The notes: generated by a model from the letters alone, not told the origin. Shown: positions 35,678-46,044, numbered from the stretch's first letter. The stretch: 64,000 bases of DNA from Virgibacillus aidingensis (GCF_010994035.1 NZ_WIXN01000014.1:1-64000), one strand, 5' to 3'. Translations and numbers: made by a program.

Positions 35678-37261
35678 TTATTTTGCTACGGGCTCTTCCT
35701 GTATCAAATCCGAATCATCCGGCTTTTTCAATACAGCGAATAAAACAACGAGTCCCGCCACGACAACAACCAATCCGAGGAATACATTTCCCGACAATCC
35801 AAGTACCAAATAGCCCAAGCCGGCAATTCCGGCAGCTGTTAGTGCATATGGTAATTGCGTTGTAACATGATCAATATGCGGGCAGCTTGATCCAGTGGAT
35901 GAGAGTATCGTCGTATCTGAAATTGGGGAACAATGGTCTCCAAAAACTGCGCCCGCAAGTACTGCAGCCATCATCGGCAAAATCAGGGAAGCATCGGTCG
36001 CAGCCGCTATTTGTCCGGCTATTGGAAGCAATATGCCAAACGAGCCCCACGATGTGCCTGTTGCAAAGGCGATAAATCCTGCAATGATAAATATGACCAG
36101 CGGAAGCAATGAAAAACTTAGGCTGGATGCCTCCACAACACCTGCCAAATATGTTCCTGTCCCAAGCTGATCAATCAAGTCGACTATCGCCCAGGCAAAT
36201 ATTAATATCAAAAAAGCCGGCAGCATCGATCTCGCTCCTGCAATAATGCCCAATCCAAACTGGTTCCCCTTCAGACTTCCCTTCGCTATATGACGCGAAA
36301 ATAATATAAAAGTTACCGCCAAAGCAATAAGGCCGCCATAAAGTAAAGCAACTGTAACGTCTGCCTCGCCGAAGACATTAATCAGGGTACGATCTCCTTC
36401 AAGCGCTCCCCATCCATTCATATACATAATGGCTGTTACTGCTATAAATAGAACGGCCAATGGAATAACAAGATCACTGATTTTTCTTCTCTCACTGACA
36501 GGCAATTCAGAGGCAGTATCTACCTTTTCATCACTGTCCGGATTCAATACCTGCCCTGTTTTAATCGCCCTTTGTTCATGCAGTTTCATCGGCCCAAAAT
36601 CTGCCTGCTTTATAGCTATGACAAGTATCATTCCAAGCGCGGCCCATACATAAAAATTCATCGGAATGATCTGCAGAAATGCACCAAATGCCGTATAATC
36701 CGTTACACTATGTGCTGTTAAAATGGTTCCGATGATCCCGATAATATAGGCGCCCCAGCTTGAAATTGGTGCGATGACACAAATTGGAGCAGCTGTGGAG
36801 TCCACAATATAGGACAGCTTGGCACGGGAAATCCGGTTTTTATCTGTCACCGGTTTTGCCACTTGACCGACCGTCAAGCTATTAAAATAATCATCAATAA
36901 AAAGTATTATACCGAGTAGCATTGTCATGATTTGAGCGCCTGCCCTGGTCTTCACCCTTTTTATAGCCCAATCGGCAAAGGCCTTTGTCCCGCCCATCAT
37001 ACTCATAAACGCAGTGATAATCCCCAGCATCAGTACAAATAATAAAATATAGACATTCCATGTATTCAGCGCTCCATCGGCGACAAAAACTCCTTTGAAC
37101 GCTTCCCAAATGGATATCAGAGAACCTATAACATCAAAGCTTTCAATAAAAAATGCCGAGGCAACAACCCCTGCCCCCAATGATAAAATGACCCTTCTAG
37201 TCAATAGAACCATAACAATTGCAAGAATTGGCGGCACTAAAGACCAAATCGATTCTGCCAT
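35678..37261 (-). CDS. NhaC-family (Na+/H+ antiporter-like) transporter
   Basis: A 527-residue polytopic protein with more than ten membrane segments. Family motifs are ILFIDDYFNSLTVGQVAKPV, KLSYIVDSTAAPICVIAPIS, GFIAFATGTSWGSFGILLPI and GAVFGDHCSPISDTTILSST. ATG 37261 (MAESIWSLVPP) has AAAGGGG nine bases upstream; the frame also offers a TTG at 37270 that is too close. It is divergent from kynU and downstream of nothing. NhaC relatives include amino-acid/Na+ or H+ exchangers, so it may carry lysine, tryptophan or kynurenine, or simply Na+. Confidence 0.82.
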   Translation of the reverse strand: MAESIWSLVPPILAIVMVLLTRRVILSLGAGVVASAFFIESFDVIGSLISIWEAFKGVFVADGALNTWNVYILLFVLMLGIITAFMSMMGGTKAFADWAIKRVKTRAGAQIMTMLLGIILFIDDYFNSLTVGQVAKPVTDKNRISRAKLSYIVDSTAAPICVIAPISSWGAYIIGIIGTILTAHSVTDYTAFGAFLQIIPMNFYVWAALGMILVIAIKQADFGPMKLHEQRAIKTGQVLNPDSDEKVDTASELPVSERRKISDLVIPLAVLFIAVTAIMYMNGWGALEGDRTLINVFGEADVTVALLYGGLIALAVTFILFSRHIAKGSLKGNQFGLGIIAGARSMLPAFLILIFAWAIVDLIDQLGTGTYLAGVVEASSLSFSLLPLVIFIIAGFIAFATGTSWGSFGILLPIAGQIAAATDASLILPMMAAVLAGAVFGDHCSPISDTTILSSTGSSCPHIDHVTTQLPYALTAAGIAGLGYLVLGLSGNVFLGLVVVVAGLVVLFAVLKKPDDSDLIQEEPVAK

Positions 37262-37535
37262 TTGATTCAACCCCTTTGTATATTTTTTAATACGGGATAA
37301 TAAAGACTTTCTGCGTTTTCCATGTTTCCTGCCTGTACATCAGCAACTAAACTCATTCGTATGCGCCCGTAAATTCCCTCCCCTCCAATTTTGTAAGGGC
37401 TTACATAGGTTCGCCTATTTTAAGTATTCTATATTATTTTTAAAATCCCTCTTTTATACGGAAAAACATCAATATTTTTTACCAGCTCTGTTATACTTGG
37501 AATGAATACATGTATTTCTGGATGAGGTGAGCAAT

Positions 37536-38807
37536 TTGGATACCAGCAGGAAATATGCTATTTCCATGGATAAAACAGATGAATTAAAAGCATTCCGCAA
37601 ACAGTTTTATGTAAACGAAGAGATTATTTATTTTGATGGGAATTCATTGGGATTCATGTCAAAACGAGCGGAGTCAGCGCTGGAGAGCTTAAAAGAATCA
37701 TGGAAGACCTTTGCTATTGACGGATGGACGGAAGGAAAACACCCATGGTTTTATTTCTCGGAAAAACTCGGCTCGATGTCTGCCACTTTAGTTGGAGCAA
37801 AATCGGAAGAAGTAATTGTAACCGGGTCCACGACAACCAACCTGCATCAGTTGGCCGCCACCTTTTTCAGGCCGGCAGGAAAAAGAACAAAAATCCTGGC
37901 AGATGAGCTGAATTTCCCATCAGATATTTATGCACTGAAAAGTCAGCTGCAATTAAGAGGATTAGATCCTGATGGACATTTAATCCGTGTGAAAAGCAGT
38001 GACGGAAATACACTGAAGACAAATGATATTATAGAGCAAATGACCGATAATGTCGCTCTGGTCGTGCTTCCATCTGTTCTTTACCGGAGCGGGCAAATTC
38101 TAGACATGAAAAAATTAACAAAAGAAGCACATAAACGGAATATTTTAATCGGATTTGATCTTTGCCATTCCGTTGGAGCCATTCCCCATCATTTATCTGA
38201 ATGGGGCGTGGATTTTGCTTTTTGGTGTACATATAAATATTTGAACGGAGGGCCGGGAAGTGTCGGTGCGCTCTATGTCAATGAGAAACACTTTAATAAA
38301 GAACCCGGGCTTGCCGGCTGGTTCAGTTCATCCAAGGAGTCACAATTTGATATGGAGCATTCGCTGATAAAAGCAGCCGATGCAGGTGCTTACCAGATTG
38401 GGACACCGCATATTTTCAGTGCAGCACTATTACTTGGTTCGCTTGAAATATTTCAGGAAGCAGGGATCGAAAGGATTCGCCGCAAGTCATTACATCTGAC
38501 AGGCTACTTTATGGCATTGATAGAAAAAGAACTCTCTGCATTTGATTTTCATATTTCCAACCCCAGCAATGATAACGAACGCGGCGGGCATGTTTATTTG
38601 GAACATCCGGAAGCAGCCCGAATCTCAAAAGCACTGAAAGCAAATGGTATTATCCCGGATTTCCGCAACCCTAACGGGATTCGCCTGGCGCCAGTTGCTT
38701 TATATAATACTTTTGAAGAAGTATGGAGGGCAGTGCAAATGTTGAAGACGATTATGGAAGAAAAAAGTTATTTAAAATATGAAAACAAGCGGGGAGTGAT
38801 TGCATAA
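37536..38807 (+). CDS. kynU: Kynureninase
   Basis: A PLP enzyme that cleaves kynurenine to anthranilate and alanine. Motifs are [58 protein letters not shown] (cofactor Asp) and [20 protein letters not shown] (PLP Lys). The length of about 423 residues is normal. TTG 37536 is chosen because GAGGTGA lies just upstream; GTG 37527 overlaps that site. It is the first gene of a tightly packed operon kynU-kynB-kynA for tryptophan breakdown to anthranilate. Confidence 0.92.
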   Translation: MDTSRKYAISMDKTDELKAFRKQFYVNEEIIYFDGNSLGFMSKRAESALESLKESWKTFAIDGWTEGKHPWFYFSEKLGSMSATLVGAKSEEVIVTGSTTTNLHQLAATFFRPAGKRTKILADELNFPSDIYALKSQLQLRGLDPDGHLIRVKSSDGNTLKTNDIIEQMTDNVALVVLPSVLYRSGQILDMKKLTKEAHKRNILIGFDLCHSVGAIPHHLSEWGVDFAFWCTYKYLNGGPGSVGALYVNEKHFNKEPGLAGWFSSSKESQFDMEHSLIKAADAGAYQIGTPHIFSAALLLGSLEIFQEAGIERIRRKSLHLTGYFMALIEKELSAFDFHISNPSNDNERGGHVYLEHPEAARISKALKANGIIPDFRNPNGIRLAPVALYNTFEEVWRAVQMLKTIMEEKSYLKYENKRGVIA

Positions 38808-39463
38808 TGGGAAAATGGATTGATATTTCTCAGCCGCTCACGAATGATATGGCAGTATTTCCGGGGGATACACCTTTTCAATTTTCATTAACGTATACAA
38901 AAGAACAAATCGGTTCTGCAAATATTGGGCAGATGAGTGCAAGCCTGCATACCGGCACGCATATTGATGCGCCTTTTCATTATGATTCTGACGGCAAAAC
39001 CGTGGATGAACTTGACCTGGATAGGTATATTGGAAGAGCAGCCGTATTGGATGTCAGCCATACCGATGTGATAACAGCTGACGTTTTGAGAAAGTCTGAA
39101 GTTAATCTGGCACCAAGAGTTTTATTAAAAACCGCTTTACCGAATAATCCAAATCATTTTCCGGATAAAATGCCTGTTTTGCATGAGAATATTGCAGAAT
39201 TTTTAAAGCTCAATAGTGTCGTTTTGCTCGGAGTTGATACTCCCTCCGTTGATCCGGCAGACAGTAAACATTTGGAAACACATCACGCACTGTATAAGCA
39301 GGACATTAATATTTTGGAAAATATTATGCTTGATCATGTGCAGCAGGGTGAATATGAATTAATTGCACTTCCCCTTGCAATTCAAGGAGGGGACGGCAGC
39401 CCGGTCCGAGCTGTATTACGGCCGATTTCCGAGAGGGGGTTTGAGCATGGCGAAAGAGAATAA
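38807..39463 (+). CDS. kynB: Kynurenine formamidase (cyclase family)
   Basis: Hydrolyses N-formylkynurenine to kynurenine and formate. The 218-residue metal-dependent cyclase-family protein has the signature [15 protein letters not shown] and later [32 protein letters not shown] and [15 protein letters not shown]. Its ATG shares a base with the kynU stop codon (TAATG), and its end overlaps kynA by 17 bases, so the three are translationally coupled. Confidence 0.93.
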   Translation: MGKWIDISQPLTNDMAVFPGDTPFQFSLTYTKEQIGSANIGQMSASLHTGTHIDAPFHYDSDGKTVDELDLDRYIGRAAVLDVSHTDVITADVLRKSEVNLAPRVLLKTALPNNPNHFPDKMPVLHENIAEFLKLNSVVLLGVDTPSVDPADSKHLETHHALYKQDINILENIMLDHVQQGEYELIALPLAIQGGDGSPVRAVLRPISERGFEHGERE

Positions 39464-40286
39464 ATTTGCTTCAGAAAAAAGCATCCATACCGATTTCAGC
39501 AAAAAAATGACTTATGGGGATTATTTGCAGCTTGACTCCTTATTATCAAGCCAAAAAACATTATCCGACCATCATGATGAAATGTTATTTATTACTATTC
39601 ATCATGTGAGTGAACTGTGGCTGAAATTAATTATCCATGAGATCCAGGCGGCCATTAGTGCAATTCAGAATGGAAATTTGCAGACTTCCTTTAAAATGCT
39701 TGCAAGGGTCTCAAAGATTCAATCACAAATTATCCAGGCATGGGATGTATTATCCACTTTGACCCCTGCGGAATATATGGAATTCCGCGACAAACTCGGG
39801 AATGCGTCCGGCTTTCAGTCCTATCAATATAGGCTTGTTGAGTTCGTACTTGGTTACAAAACACCGTACATATTAAAGATTTATAAAAACAAACCTGAAG
39901 TTTATGCTGTACTAAAAGAAGCTTATGAAGCTCCGGGATTATACGATGTTGCTATACAAGCTATTGCCAAAGAGGGCTTTTCCATTAATAATAGCGTATT
40001 GTATCGCGATTTCTCCAAAACCTATGAAAAGGATAATTCAGTGGAAGAAGCGTGGCTGACTATATATAAAAATGTGGATAAATATTGGGAATTATATCAG
40101 CTTGGAGAAAAACTCGTTGATATTGAGGACTGGTTTCAGCAGTGGCGGTTCAGGCATATGAAAACCGTGGAGCGGATTATCGGCCACAAAACGGGAACCG
40201 GCGGGTCTTCGGGGGTAGGCTATCTAAAGAAAGTGCTTGACCATTACTTTTTTCCGGAACTATGGGGTTTGCGGACAAAAATTTGA
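39447..40286 (+). CDS. kynA: Tryptophan 2,3-dioxygenase
   Basis: A haem enzyme that opens the indole ring of tryptophan to N-formylkynurenine. Motifs are [35 protein letters not shown] (distal substrate-binding His) and [20 protein letters not shown] (haem-ligand His region). ATG 39447 gives 279 residues, the usual length; GAGAGGGGG lies upstream inside kynB. It is the last gene of kynU-kynB-kynA; no terminator of standard form was found directly after it. Confidence 0.94.
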   Translation: MAKENKFASEKSIHTDFSKKMTYGDYLQLDSLLSSQKTLSDHHDEMLFITIHHVSELWLKLIIHEIQAAISAIQNGNLQTSFKMLARVSKIQSQIIQAWDVLSTLTPAEYMEFRDKLGNASGFQSYQYRLVEFVLGYKTPYILKIYKNKPEVYAVLKEAYEAPGLYDVAIQAIAKEGFSINNSVLYRDFSKTYEKDNSVEEAWLTIYKNVDKYWELYQLGEKLVDIEDWFQQWRFRHMKTVERIIGHKTGTGGSSGVGYLKKVLDHYFFPELWGLRTKI

Positions 40287-40658
40287 AGCAGCTGCGGTTC
40301 TCCTTCCGCTTTTGCCCAGGATATAACGCATGTCGGTTACGCTTCTCCTGCCGCATTTGCCTAGAGTAAAACGAATCTCAAAACTAATCCCCGTTTCTGT
40401 TTTCCCATTGGATGCAGGGGAGGTATTCCCTGATCATTAGCATTGCCAGTTTTTGCAGCCGTGAAACGGTTGGAGGAAGGACCGAATTTTCTGACCCAAA
40501 GTTCACGGTGGAAGCGCTGCAGATCACAGTGAAAATGCCAAGGTTGAGAAGATAAATACCAAAGTTCAAAAAATCACCGCAGTTCACAGCCTCGGCGACT
40601 CAATTATGCAACAAGAGTACCGTCAAGCTGTTGAAATCTAAGAAAAGGAGAGATTAAG
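40287..40658. other. Gene-free gap with short imperfect repeats
   Basis: No gene is supported in these 372 bases. Two imperfect copies of a roughly 45-base sequence occur at about 40292-40331 and 40334-40376 (sharing CTCCT.CCGC.TTTGCC). Further on, short AGTTCA motifs recur (40500-40585). Confidence 0.4.
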
Positions 40659-42002
40659 ATGGTGCGCAAAATATTGATTGTTGGAGGTGTTGGCGGCGGT
40701 GCCACCGTTGCTGCCCAAATACGCAGGGAGGATAGGAACGCGGAAATTGTTCTCTTTGATAAAGGAAGTCATATTTCTTTTTCCAACTGCGGGATGCCTT
40801 ATTATATCGGGGATGTAGTGAAAAAAAGAAGCCACCTCTTATTCCCGGAAACGAAATTCAGCAAAAAATATGATGTTGACGTTCGAACGGACACAGAAGT
40901 CATATCCATAGACCGGGACAAAAAGCAGATTACCTGCAAAACGGAATCCAATACCTATGCAGAGGGTTATGATACTTTAATTTTAGCGCCCGGCGCTTCA
41001 GCAGTCATGCCTGATATTAAGGGAATAGATAATGATAAAACATTCCCGCTGCATACCATCCCTGATATGGATGACATTTATTCCTATATCAAAAATAACG
41101 GTCCTAAAACAGTTGCAATAACAGGTGCCGGATTTATTGGCCTGGAAATGGCGGAAAACCTCCACAAGTTAGGTTTAAAATGTACGATCATTGACAGATC
41201 CGCCCAAGTATTTAAAGCTGTAGATTCCGATCTTGCGGCACATGTGCAAACACATCTGGAAGAAAAAGGAGTACAGGTTCATTTAAATGATGGTATTGCT
41301 GCCTTTTCCGATAATGGCACTACTTTGCATTTAAACAGCGGCAAGACTGTACATTCTGATTTGAATATTATGGCAGTGGGCATAAAACCGAATACTTCTC
41401 TGGCAATTGATGCTTTCTTAACCCTGGGCAGCACCGGAGCGATTAAAGTAAATGAATATATGCAAACAGCGGACCCGAATATTTATGCACTGGGGGATGC
41501 TGTTGAAACGAGAGATTTAGTAATGGACACAGCAAGGAGTATTGCGCTTGCTTCACCGGCACACCGTCAGGCATATATTATTGCAAGTCATCTGAATAAT
41601 AAACCGGTGCCATATAAAGGAACACTGGGTACATCTATTATAAAGCTTTTTGATTTGAGTGTAGGGGCAACTGGTCACAATCGCACCTCTTTAAATAAAC
41701 AGGGGGTTACCTATAGAGAAGCAAACCTGGAGGCCTATTCTCATGCCAGGTATTTTCCGGGATCCGATAAGCTCTGGCTGAAAATATTATTTGATGAAAA
41801 AACCGGTACCATCTATGGTGGACAGGCTGCAGGATTTGATGGAGTCGATAAGCGACTTGCCGTATTGGCAACAGCCATCCATGCAAAACTGACTGTTGCC
41901 GATTTACCGGAGTTGGAGCTTGGTTATGCTCCGCCATACTCTACTCCAAAGGATCCAATTAATGTGCTTGGCTATAAAGCCGCTGCCAAGCTCGATAATT
42001 AG
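40659..42002 (+). CDS. CoA-disulfide reductase-like FAD-dependent oxidoreductase
   Basis: A 447-residue flavoprotein disulfide reductase. It has an N-terminal FAD motif (ILIVGGVGGGATVAAQIRR), the single active-site Cys in SHISFSNCGMPYYIGD, an NAD(P) motif (VAITGAGFIGLEMAENLHKL), a second FAD motif (NIYALGDAVETRD) and a dimer domain. The Cys placement is that of CoA-disulfide reductases and NADH oxidases; no rhodanese domain is fused. It probably keeps CoA thiol reduced. AAAGGAGAG precedes the ATG. It is not tightly linked to the kyn operon. Confidence 0.8.
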   Translation: MVRKILIVGGVGGGATVAAQIRREDRNAEIVLFDKGSHISFSNCGMPYYIGDVVKKRSHLLFPETKFSKKYDVDVRTDTEVISIDRDKKQITCKTESNTYAEGYDTLILAPGASAVMPDIKGIDNDKTFPLHTIPDMDDIYSYIKNNGPKTVAITGAGFIGLEMAENLHKLGLKCTIIDRSAQVFKAVDSDLAAHVQTHLEEKGVQVHLNDGIAAFSDNGTTLHLNSGKTVHSDLNIMAVGIKPNTSLAIDAFLTLGSTGAIKVNEYMQTADPNIYALGDAVETRDLVMDTARSIALASPAHRQAYIIASHLNNKPVPYKGTLGTSIIKLFDLSVGATGHNRTSLNKQGVTYREANLEAYSHARYFPGSDKLWLKILFDEKTGTIYGGQAAGFDGVDKRLAVLATAIHAKLTVADLPELELGYAPPYSTPKDPINVLGYKAAAKLDN

Positions 42003-42140
42003 TTATTGAGATTATTTTGTCTGTGAAGGGGGATACTTTTTAGCGTTTATTTATTTTTGAGGGCATGGCATATATAGAATAAGTGCTTTATAACAGTTAT
42101 ATTGAATGGGCACGTTGGAAAGCAGAAAAACATTGCGCCA

Positions 42141-42840
42141 TGTCCTTGAATGTTAATCTCGCGGACGAATGAAGCTGATTTTCCGGGCAATATGTCCTTG
42201 AAGAGTGGGCTCGGGGACAAATGAAACAAAAACATGGGCAACTTTGTCCTTGACGAGTGGACTCGGGGACAAATGAAACAAAAACATGGGCAACTTTGTC
42301 CTTGACGAGTGGGCTCATGGACAAATGAAACAAAAACATGGGCTATTTTGTCCTTGAGGAGTGGGCTCGTGGACAAATGAAACAAAAACATGGGCAACTT
42401 TGTCCTTGACGAGTGGACTCGTGGACAAATGAAACAAAAACATGGGCTATTTTGTCCTTGAGGAGTGGACTCGTGGACAAATAAAGTAAAACCATGGGCT
42501 ATTTTGTCCTTGACGAGTGGGCTCATGGACAAAAGAAACAAAAACATGGGCTATTTTGTCCTCGACGAGCGGGCTCATGGACAAATGAAACAAAACCATG
42601 GGCTATTTTGTCCTTGACGAGTGGGCTCATGGACAAAAGAAACAAAAACATTGGCAATTTTGTCCTTGAGGAGCAGGCTCGTGGACAAATGAAACAAAAC
42701 CATGGGCAACTTTGTCCTCGACGAGCGGGCTCATGGACAAATGAAGCAAAACCATTGGCAATTTTGTCCTTGACGAGCGGGCTCATGGACAAAAAAAGCA
42801 AATGTTCTGGGCGGGATGTCCTTGATAACGATTTCTGGTT
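42141..42840. repeat. Tandem array of thirteen 52-bp hairpin repeats
   Basis: Units start with TGTCCTTGA or TGTCCTCGA at 42141, 42193, 42245, 42297, 42349, 42401, 42453, 42505, 42557, 42609, 42661, 42713 and 42765, a strict 52-base period. A decayed start lies at 42817, and a partial unit precedes 42141 from about 42115. Each unit has an imperfect palindrome (TGTCC...GGACA, 27 bases) and an A-rich spacer (core ATGAAACAAAAACATGGGC). The first and last units are most diverged. The period is not a multiple of three, so the open frames across it are not credible genes. Confidence 0.95.
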
Positions 42841-42998
42841 TAAAAGCAGAGTTAAATACTTCTAAAATCCCATATCAGTCAATTTTTCCAGTGAAGCTTC
42901 CCTATTAAAGTGCTTCTACCTGACATTTGACCGAGATGAATTAACCAGTATACCCACCAGTTCGTATCACAGCCATCAAACCTTAAATAATCCAAAAA

Positions 42999-43067
42999 AT
43001 TCCAGCCTCAGTACTGCCCCCCCCCCAAAAGTCACTAACTTTTAAGGGTGCAGTACTCAGCTGGAAT
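42999..43067. terminator. Long terminator hairpin with a C10 tract
   Basis: ATTCCAGC..CAGTACTG at 42999-43016 pairs with 43051-43067. The loop contains ten consecutive C (43017-43026). T runs follow on both strands, so it serves the minus-strand gene ending at 43078 and insulates the repeat array. Confidence 0.8.
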
Positions 43068-43077
43068 CTTTTTCGTT

Positions 43078-43749
43078 TTATAAATCCTCTTCAAAACGAT
43101 AAACAAGCCTGTAATTATTTTCATCGAGCAGTTCCGCCACGTGTACACGGGGACCATGTCCAAATACAACTTCATCTTCGGTCATAGCAACAATCATTGC
43201 TTTTGTGTTCTGATGTATATCCTCATAAATATCCCCTACTACCGGCTTTAGCGTGTTATCTGTTTCTGCAAGATAACTGATGGATTCGTCTTGAAGCTGC
43301 TGTTCTTCAGGAACAAGATTTTTATCATAATAGGCGATTTCCTGACTGGCTTCACTTCTCCCTGGAACCATCACAACATATTCACTATGTTTGACACCAT
43401 TATCCCTCGTAGTTACTACATTGCCATCTTCTACACTTTCCACTTTTTCAATTTCATTAAGGGAATAATGATCCAGAAAGTCCGGTGCAGGCTTGACAAT
43501 CAAAATATAATCACCCGGTTCCGGCACTTTATTCTTATCAATCGTGTAGCGTTTTCCATAAAAAATAAATGTATCGTTGTGCTGCGGCCGGTATAGTTCA
43601 ATCTCACTTGCCCTCGTCAGGATTTGTGTCATATCCTTCAAACGATATAGGTGGACAGATTTTTTTAGAATTGGCTTAACTGAATATACTTTGTGCAATT
43701 CATTCCGGTAAAAGACAAACTGCCCTTTCCTGACCTGAAATAGTCTCAT
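43078..43749 (-). CDS. Conserved hypothetical protein, beta-rich
   Basis: A 223-residue soluble protein of unknown function. The pattern suggests repeated small beta-barrel units: RKGQFVFYRNELHKVYSVKP near the start, DTFIFYGKRYTIDK in the middle and KPVVGDIYEDIHQNTKAMIV near the end. The C-terminus is acidic. GGGAGG precedes the ATG and it has its own strong terminator, so it is a real gene. No signal peptide or membrane segment is visible. It lies downstream of yfmR on the same strand with a 120-base gap. Confidence 0.7.
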   Translation of the reverse strand: MRLFQVRKGQFVFYRNELHKVYSVKPILKKSVHLYRLKDMTQILTRASEIELYRPQHNDTFIFYGKRYTIDKNKVPEPGDYILIVKPAPDFLDHYSLNEIEKVESVEDGNVVTTRDNGVKHSEYVVMVPGRSEASQEIAYYDKNLVPEEQQLQDESISYLAETDNTLKPVVGDIYEDIHQNTKAMIVAMTEDEVVFGHGPRVHVAELLDENNYRLVYRFEEDL

Positions 43750-43871
43750 TTTGTAACCTCCCGTTATCGCTTAATTATAGTAATCGTTGGAATGCCCTGA
43801 AAATCATTTAAGAATGAATCCCTAGCTTTATTTTCCCTATCCATTTAGTAATTTAAACATCAGCCTGACAG

Positions 43872-45755
43872 TTATTCTTCTTTTTTATTCATTTCCTCTA
43901 CCAGTAAAGCAAGTTCTTCCCAGCGTTCCATTTTCCTCTCGAGCTCTTTTTCTGTAACCTGCTGTTCGGAAAATAACTCCTGTACTTTTTCCGAATTACT
44001 GCCTGCTTCCCCAATCTCCGTTTGTAACCGGTCAATTTTCATTTCCAATTCCATAATATGATCTTCAATTGTATTCCATTCTTGCTGATCTTGATAGGAA
44101 AGCTTTTTCTTTTGCTTTTGTTTTCCTTTGTCACCTGTTTTTTTCAGATTCTTTTTCCCGGTATGGACGGGAAGCTCCTCCAAATAGGCACTATAATTGC
44201 CATAGAATACATTTACTTTTCCTTTTCCTGCAAATACAAAAAGTTTATCCACCGTTCGATCCAGAAAATAACGGTCGTGGGAAACGGTAATGACAACACC
44301 GGGAAAATGTGCCAAATAATCTTCCAGTACACTTAATGTTTGTGTATCCAAATCATTTGTCGGCTCGTCCAGCAGCAGCACATTCGGCTCTCTCATGAGA
44401 ACTTTCAGCAAGTAGAGGCGCCGCCTTTCCCCGCCGGATAACTTCCGGATGAAGTTCCACTGTTCTGCTCTTGTAAATAAGAATCGTTCCAGCATCTGCT
44501 CGGCAGTAATCACTTCCCCATCTGCAGTATGAATAACCTCAGCCTGTTCCTTGATATAGTCAATGACCCGCTTTGTCCCGTCCAGTTCTTCCTCACCTTG
44601 TGTATAATAGCCAATCTTAACCGTCCGGCCTGTTTCGATACTTCCCTCATCTGGTGAAATCCGCTTTGCCATCAGGTTTAAAAGTGTTGTTTTACCGGTC
44701 CCATTTGCACCAATTATTCCTATTCTGTCCCCCGGAATAATAATATGGCTAAAATCCGCAACCAGCTTTTTGCCGTTGTAGCCTTTGCTGATATCATTCA
44801 ATTCAAGCACCTGTTTTCCAAGTCGGGCAGCACCTGCCTGAAAAGCAACAGATTCACTTTTTGTGTGAAACGTTTTTTCCTGCATTTTCTCTATTCTTTC
44901 TTTTCTGGCCTTCTGTTTTGTGGAGCGTGCACGTGCTCCCCGTTTTAACCAGGCAAGTTCCCGTCTTAATGTATTTTGGTGCTTAATTTCATCACTGGCC
45001 TCCAGCGCTTCCCGTTCCGCTTTTTTCTCTAAAAATATTTCATAATTCCCATCATACTGATACAGGTTTCCTTTATCCAGTTCGAAAATACGATTGGTTG
45101 CCCGGTTTAAAAAATATCTGTCATGTGTGATTAGAATAAAGGAACCTTTGTAAGACTCTAGATATCCTTCAAGCCATTCTACGGTTTCGTTATCCAAATG
45201 GTTTGTCGGTTCGTCAAGCAATAACAGATCAGCAGGCTGCAGCAAAGCTTTTGCCAGCGCTACGCGTTTTTTTTGCCCCCCGGATAAAAAACCGACTTTA
45301 TTGGCAAATTCAGTAATACCTAATTTTGTCAAAATAGTTTTCGCTGTGGTATTGGCTTCCCACGCATCAGCTTCATCCATTTTTTGCTGCATCTTCAGCA
45401 ATTTATCCTGTGCTGATTGATCATCCGGCTGCTGTTGTAATTGCAGCAATGCTTGTTCATAATCTCGCATGACCTTCATGATGATAGTGTCACCATAATA
45501 GATTTGTTCCATTACGGTCAAATTGTCATCCAGCACTGGCTCCTGATGTGCATATTCTATATGATAATCCTTAGGGTGTTTTACTTTTCCCTGCTCGGGC
45601 TGCTCCAATCCGGCAATAATTTTTAATAATGTCGATTTCCCTGTGCCATTGACACCAATTAATCCAATTTTCTCCTGTTCCCTTATAGCGCATGATATGG
45701 AGTGAAACAATACTTTGTCCCCATATGATTTATGTATATTTTCAATCGTAAGCAT
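43872..45755 (-). CDS. yfmR: ABC-F translation factor YfmR (Uup-like)
   Basis: A 627-residue cytosolic ABC-F ATPase with two nucleotide-binding domains and no membrane part. The first has IGVNGTGKSTLLKIIAGLEQ, FLSGGQKKRVALAKAL and LLLLDEPTNHLDNETVEWLE; the second has IGANGTGKTTLLNLMAKRI, KLSGGERRRLYLLKVL and VLLLDEPTNDLDTQTLSVLE. The linker and the C-terminal coiled coil (about 545-625) match YfmR, which helps ribosomes through difficult sequences such as polyproline together with EF-P. A small membrane protein gene lies just upstream. Confidence 0.9.
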   Translation of the reverse strand: MLTIENIHKSYGDKVLFHSISCAIREQEKIGLIGVNGTGKSTLLKIIAGLEQPEQGKVKHPKDYHIEYAHQEPVLDDNLTVMEQIYYGDTIIMKVMRDYEQALLQLQQQPDDQSAQDKLLKMQQKMDEADAWEANTTAKTILTKLGITEFANKVGFLSGGQKKRVALAKALLQPADLLLLDEPTNHLDNETVEWLEGYLESYKGSFILITHDRYFLNRATNRIFELDKGNLYQYDGNYEIFLEKKAEREALEASDEIKHQNTLRRELAWLKRGARARSTKQKARKERIEKMQEKTFHTKSESVAFQAGAARLGKQVLELNDISKGYNGKKLVADFSHIIIPGDRIGIIGANGTGKTTLLNLMAKRISPDEGSIETGRTVKIGYYTQGEEELDGTKRVIDYIKEQAEVIHTADGEVITAEQMLERFLFTRAEQWNFIRKLSGGERRRLYLLKVLMREPNVLLLDEPTNDLDTQTLSVLEDYLAHFPGVVITVSHDRYFLDRTVDKLFVFAGKGKVNVFYGNYSAYLEELPVHTGKKNLKKTGDKGKQKQKKKLSYQDQQEWNTIEDHIMELEMKIDRLQTEIGEAGSNSEKVQELFSEQQVTEKELERKMERWEELALLVEEMNKKEE

Positions 45756-45780
45756 GCTTCATTCCTTCCCTTATATCCCT

Positions 45781-45975
45781 TCATTTTGGGTTTTTTCTGC
45801 TCCTGATCCATTCCTTCACAACTACTACGATTAAAAATAAAAACCAGGATGTTACAATATAATAGATAGCCCTGGCATAAATGTTCATTTGGGGAAAAAA
45901 GGCAGTCATTCCCGTCCAGATTACTCCGATCACCGCAAGCTGTATAACCAATAATTTAATGATAATCTCCCCCAC
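45781..45975 (-). CDS. Small two-helix membrane protein
   Basis: Sixty-four residues with two hydrophobic segments (IIIKLLVIQLAVIGVIW and AIYYIVTSWFLFLIVVVV) and a basic tail (KEWIRSRKNPK), so both ends should be cytoplasmic. GTG 45975 starts within a GGGGGAG stretch that could itself be the ribosome site for a later start, so the N-terminus is uncertain. It lies 25 bases upstream of yfmR and may be co-transcribed. I do not recognise the family. Confidence 0.6.
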   Translation of the reverse strand: MGEIIIKLLVIQLAVIGVIWTGMTAFFPQMNIYARAIYYIVTSWFLFLIVVVVKEWIRSRKNPK

Positions 45976-46044
45976 GAATAAATAATAGCCTATCCTATAT
46001 TTTATCCTACTGCATCATAATTTTCCACCTGCGGGACGGTGCTG

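Noticed and set aside
37262-37535. Riboswitch or T-box in the kynU/transporter divergent region
   Set aside because: No conserved T-box or lysine-riboswitch motif was seen; the sequence has no strong terminator before either gene.
42141-42840. CRISPR array
   Set aside because: The intervals between boxes are as conserved as the boxes themselves, the period is 52 bases, and no cas genes are in the window.
42047-42865. Protein-coding frames of 80-166 codons on both strands across the 52-bp array
   Set aside because: They are products of repeat periodicity, occur in several frames at once, change frame relative to the unit every repeat and lack ribosome sites.
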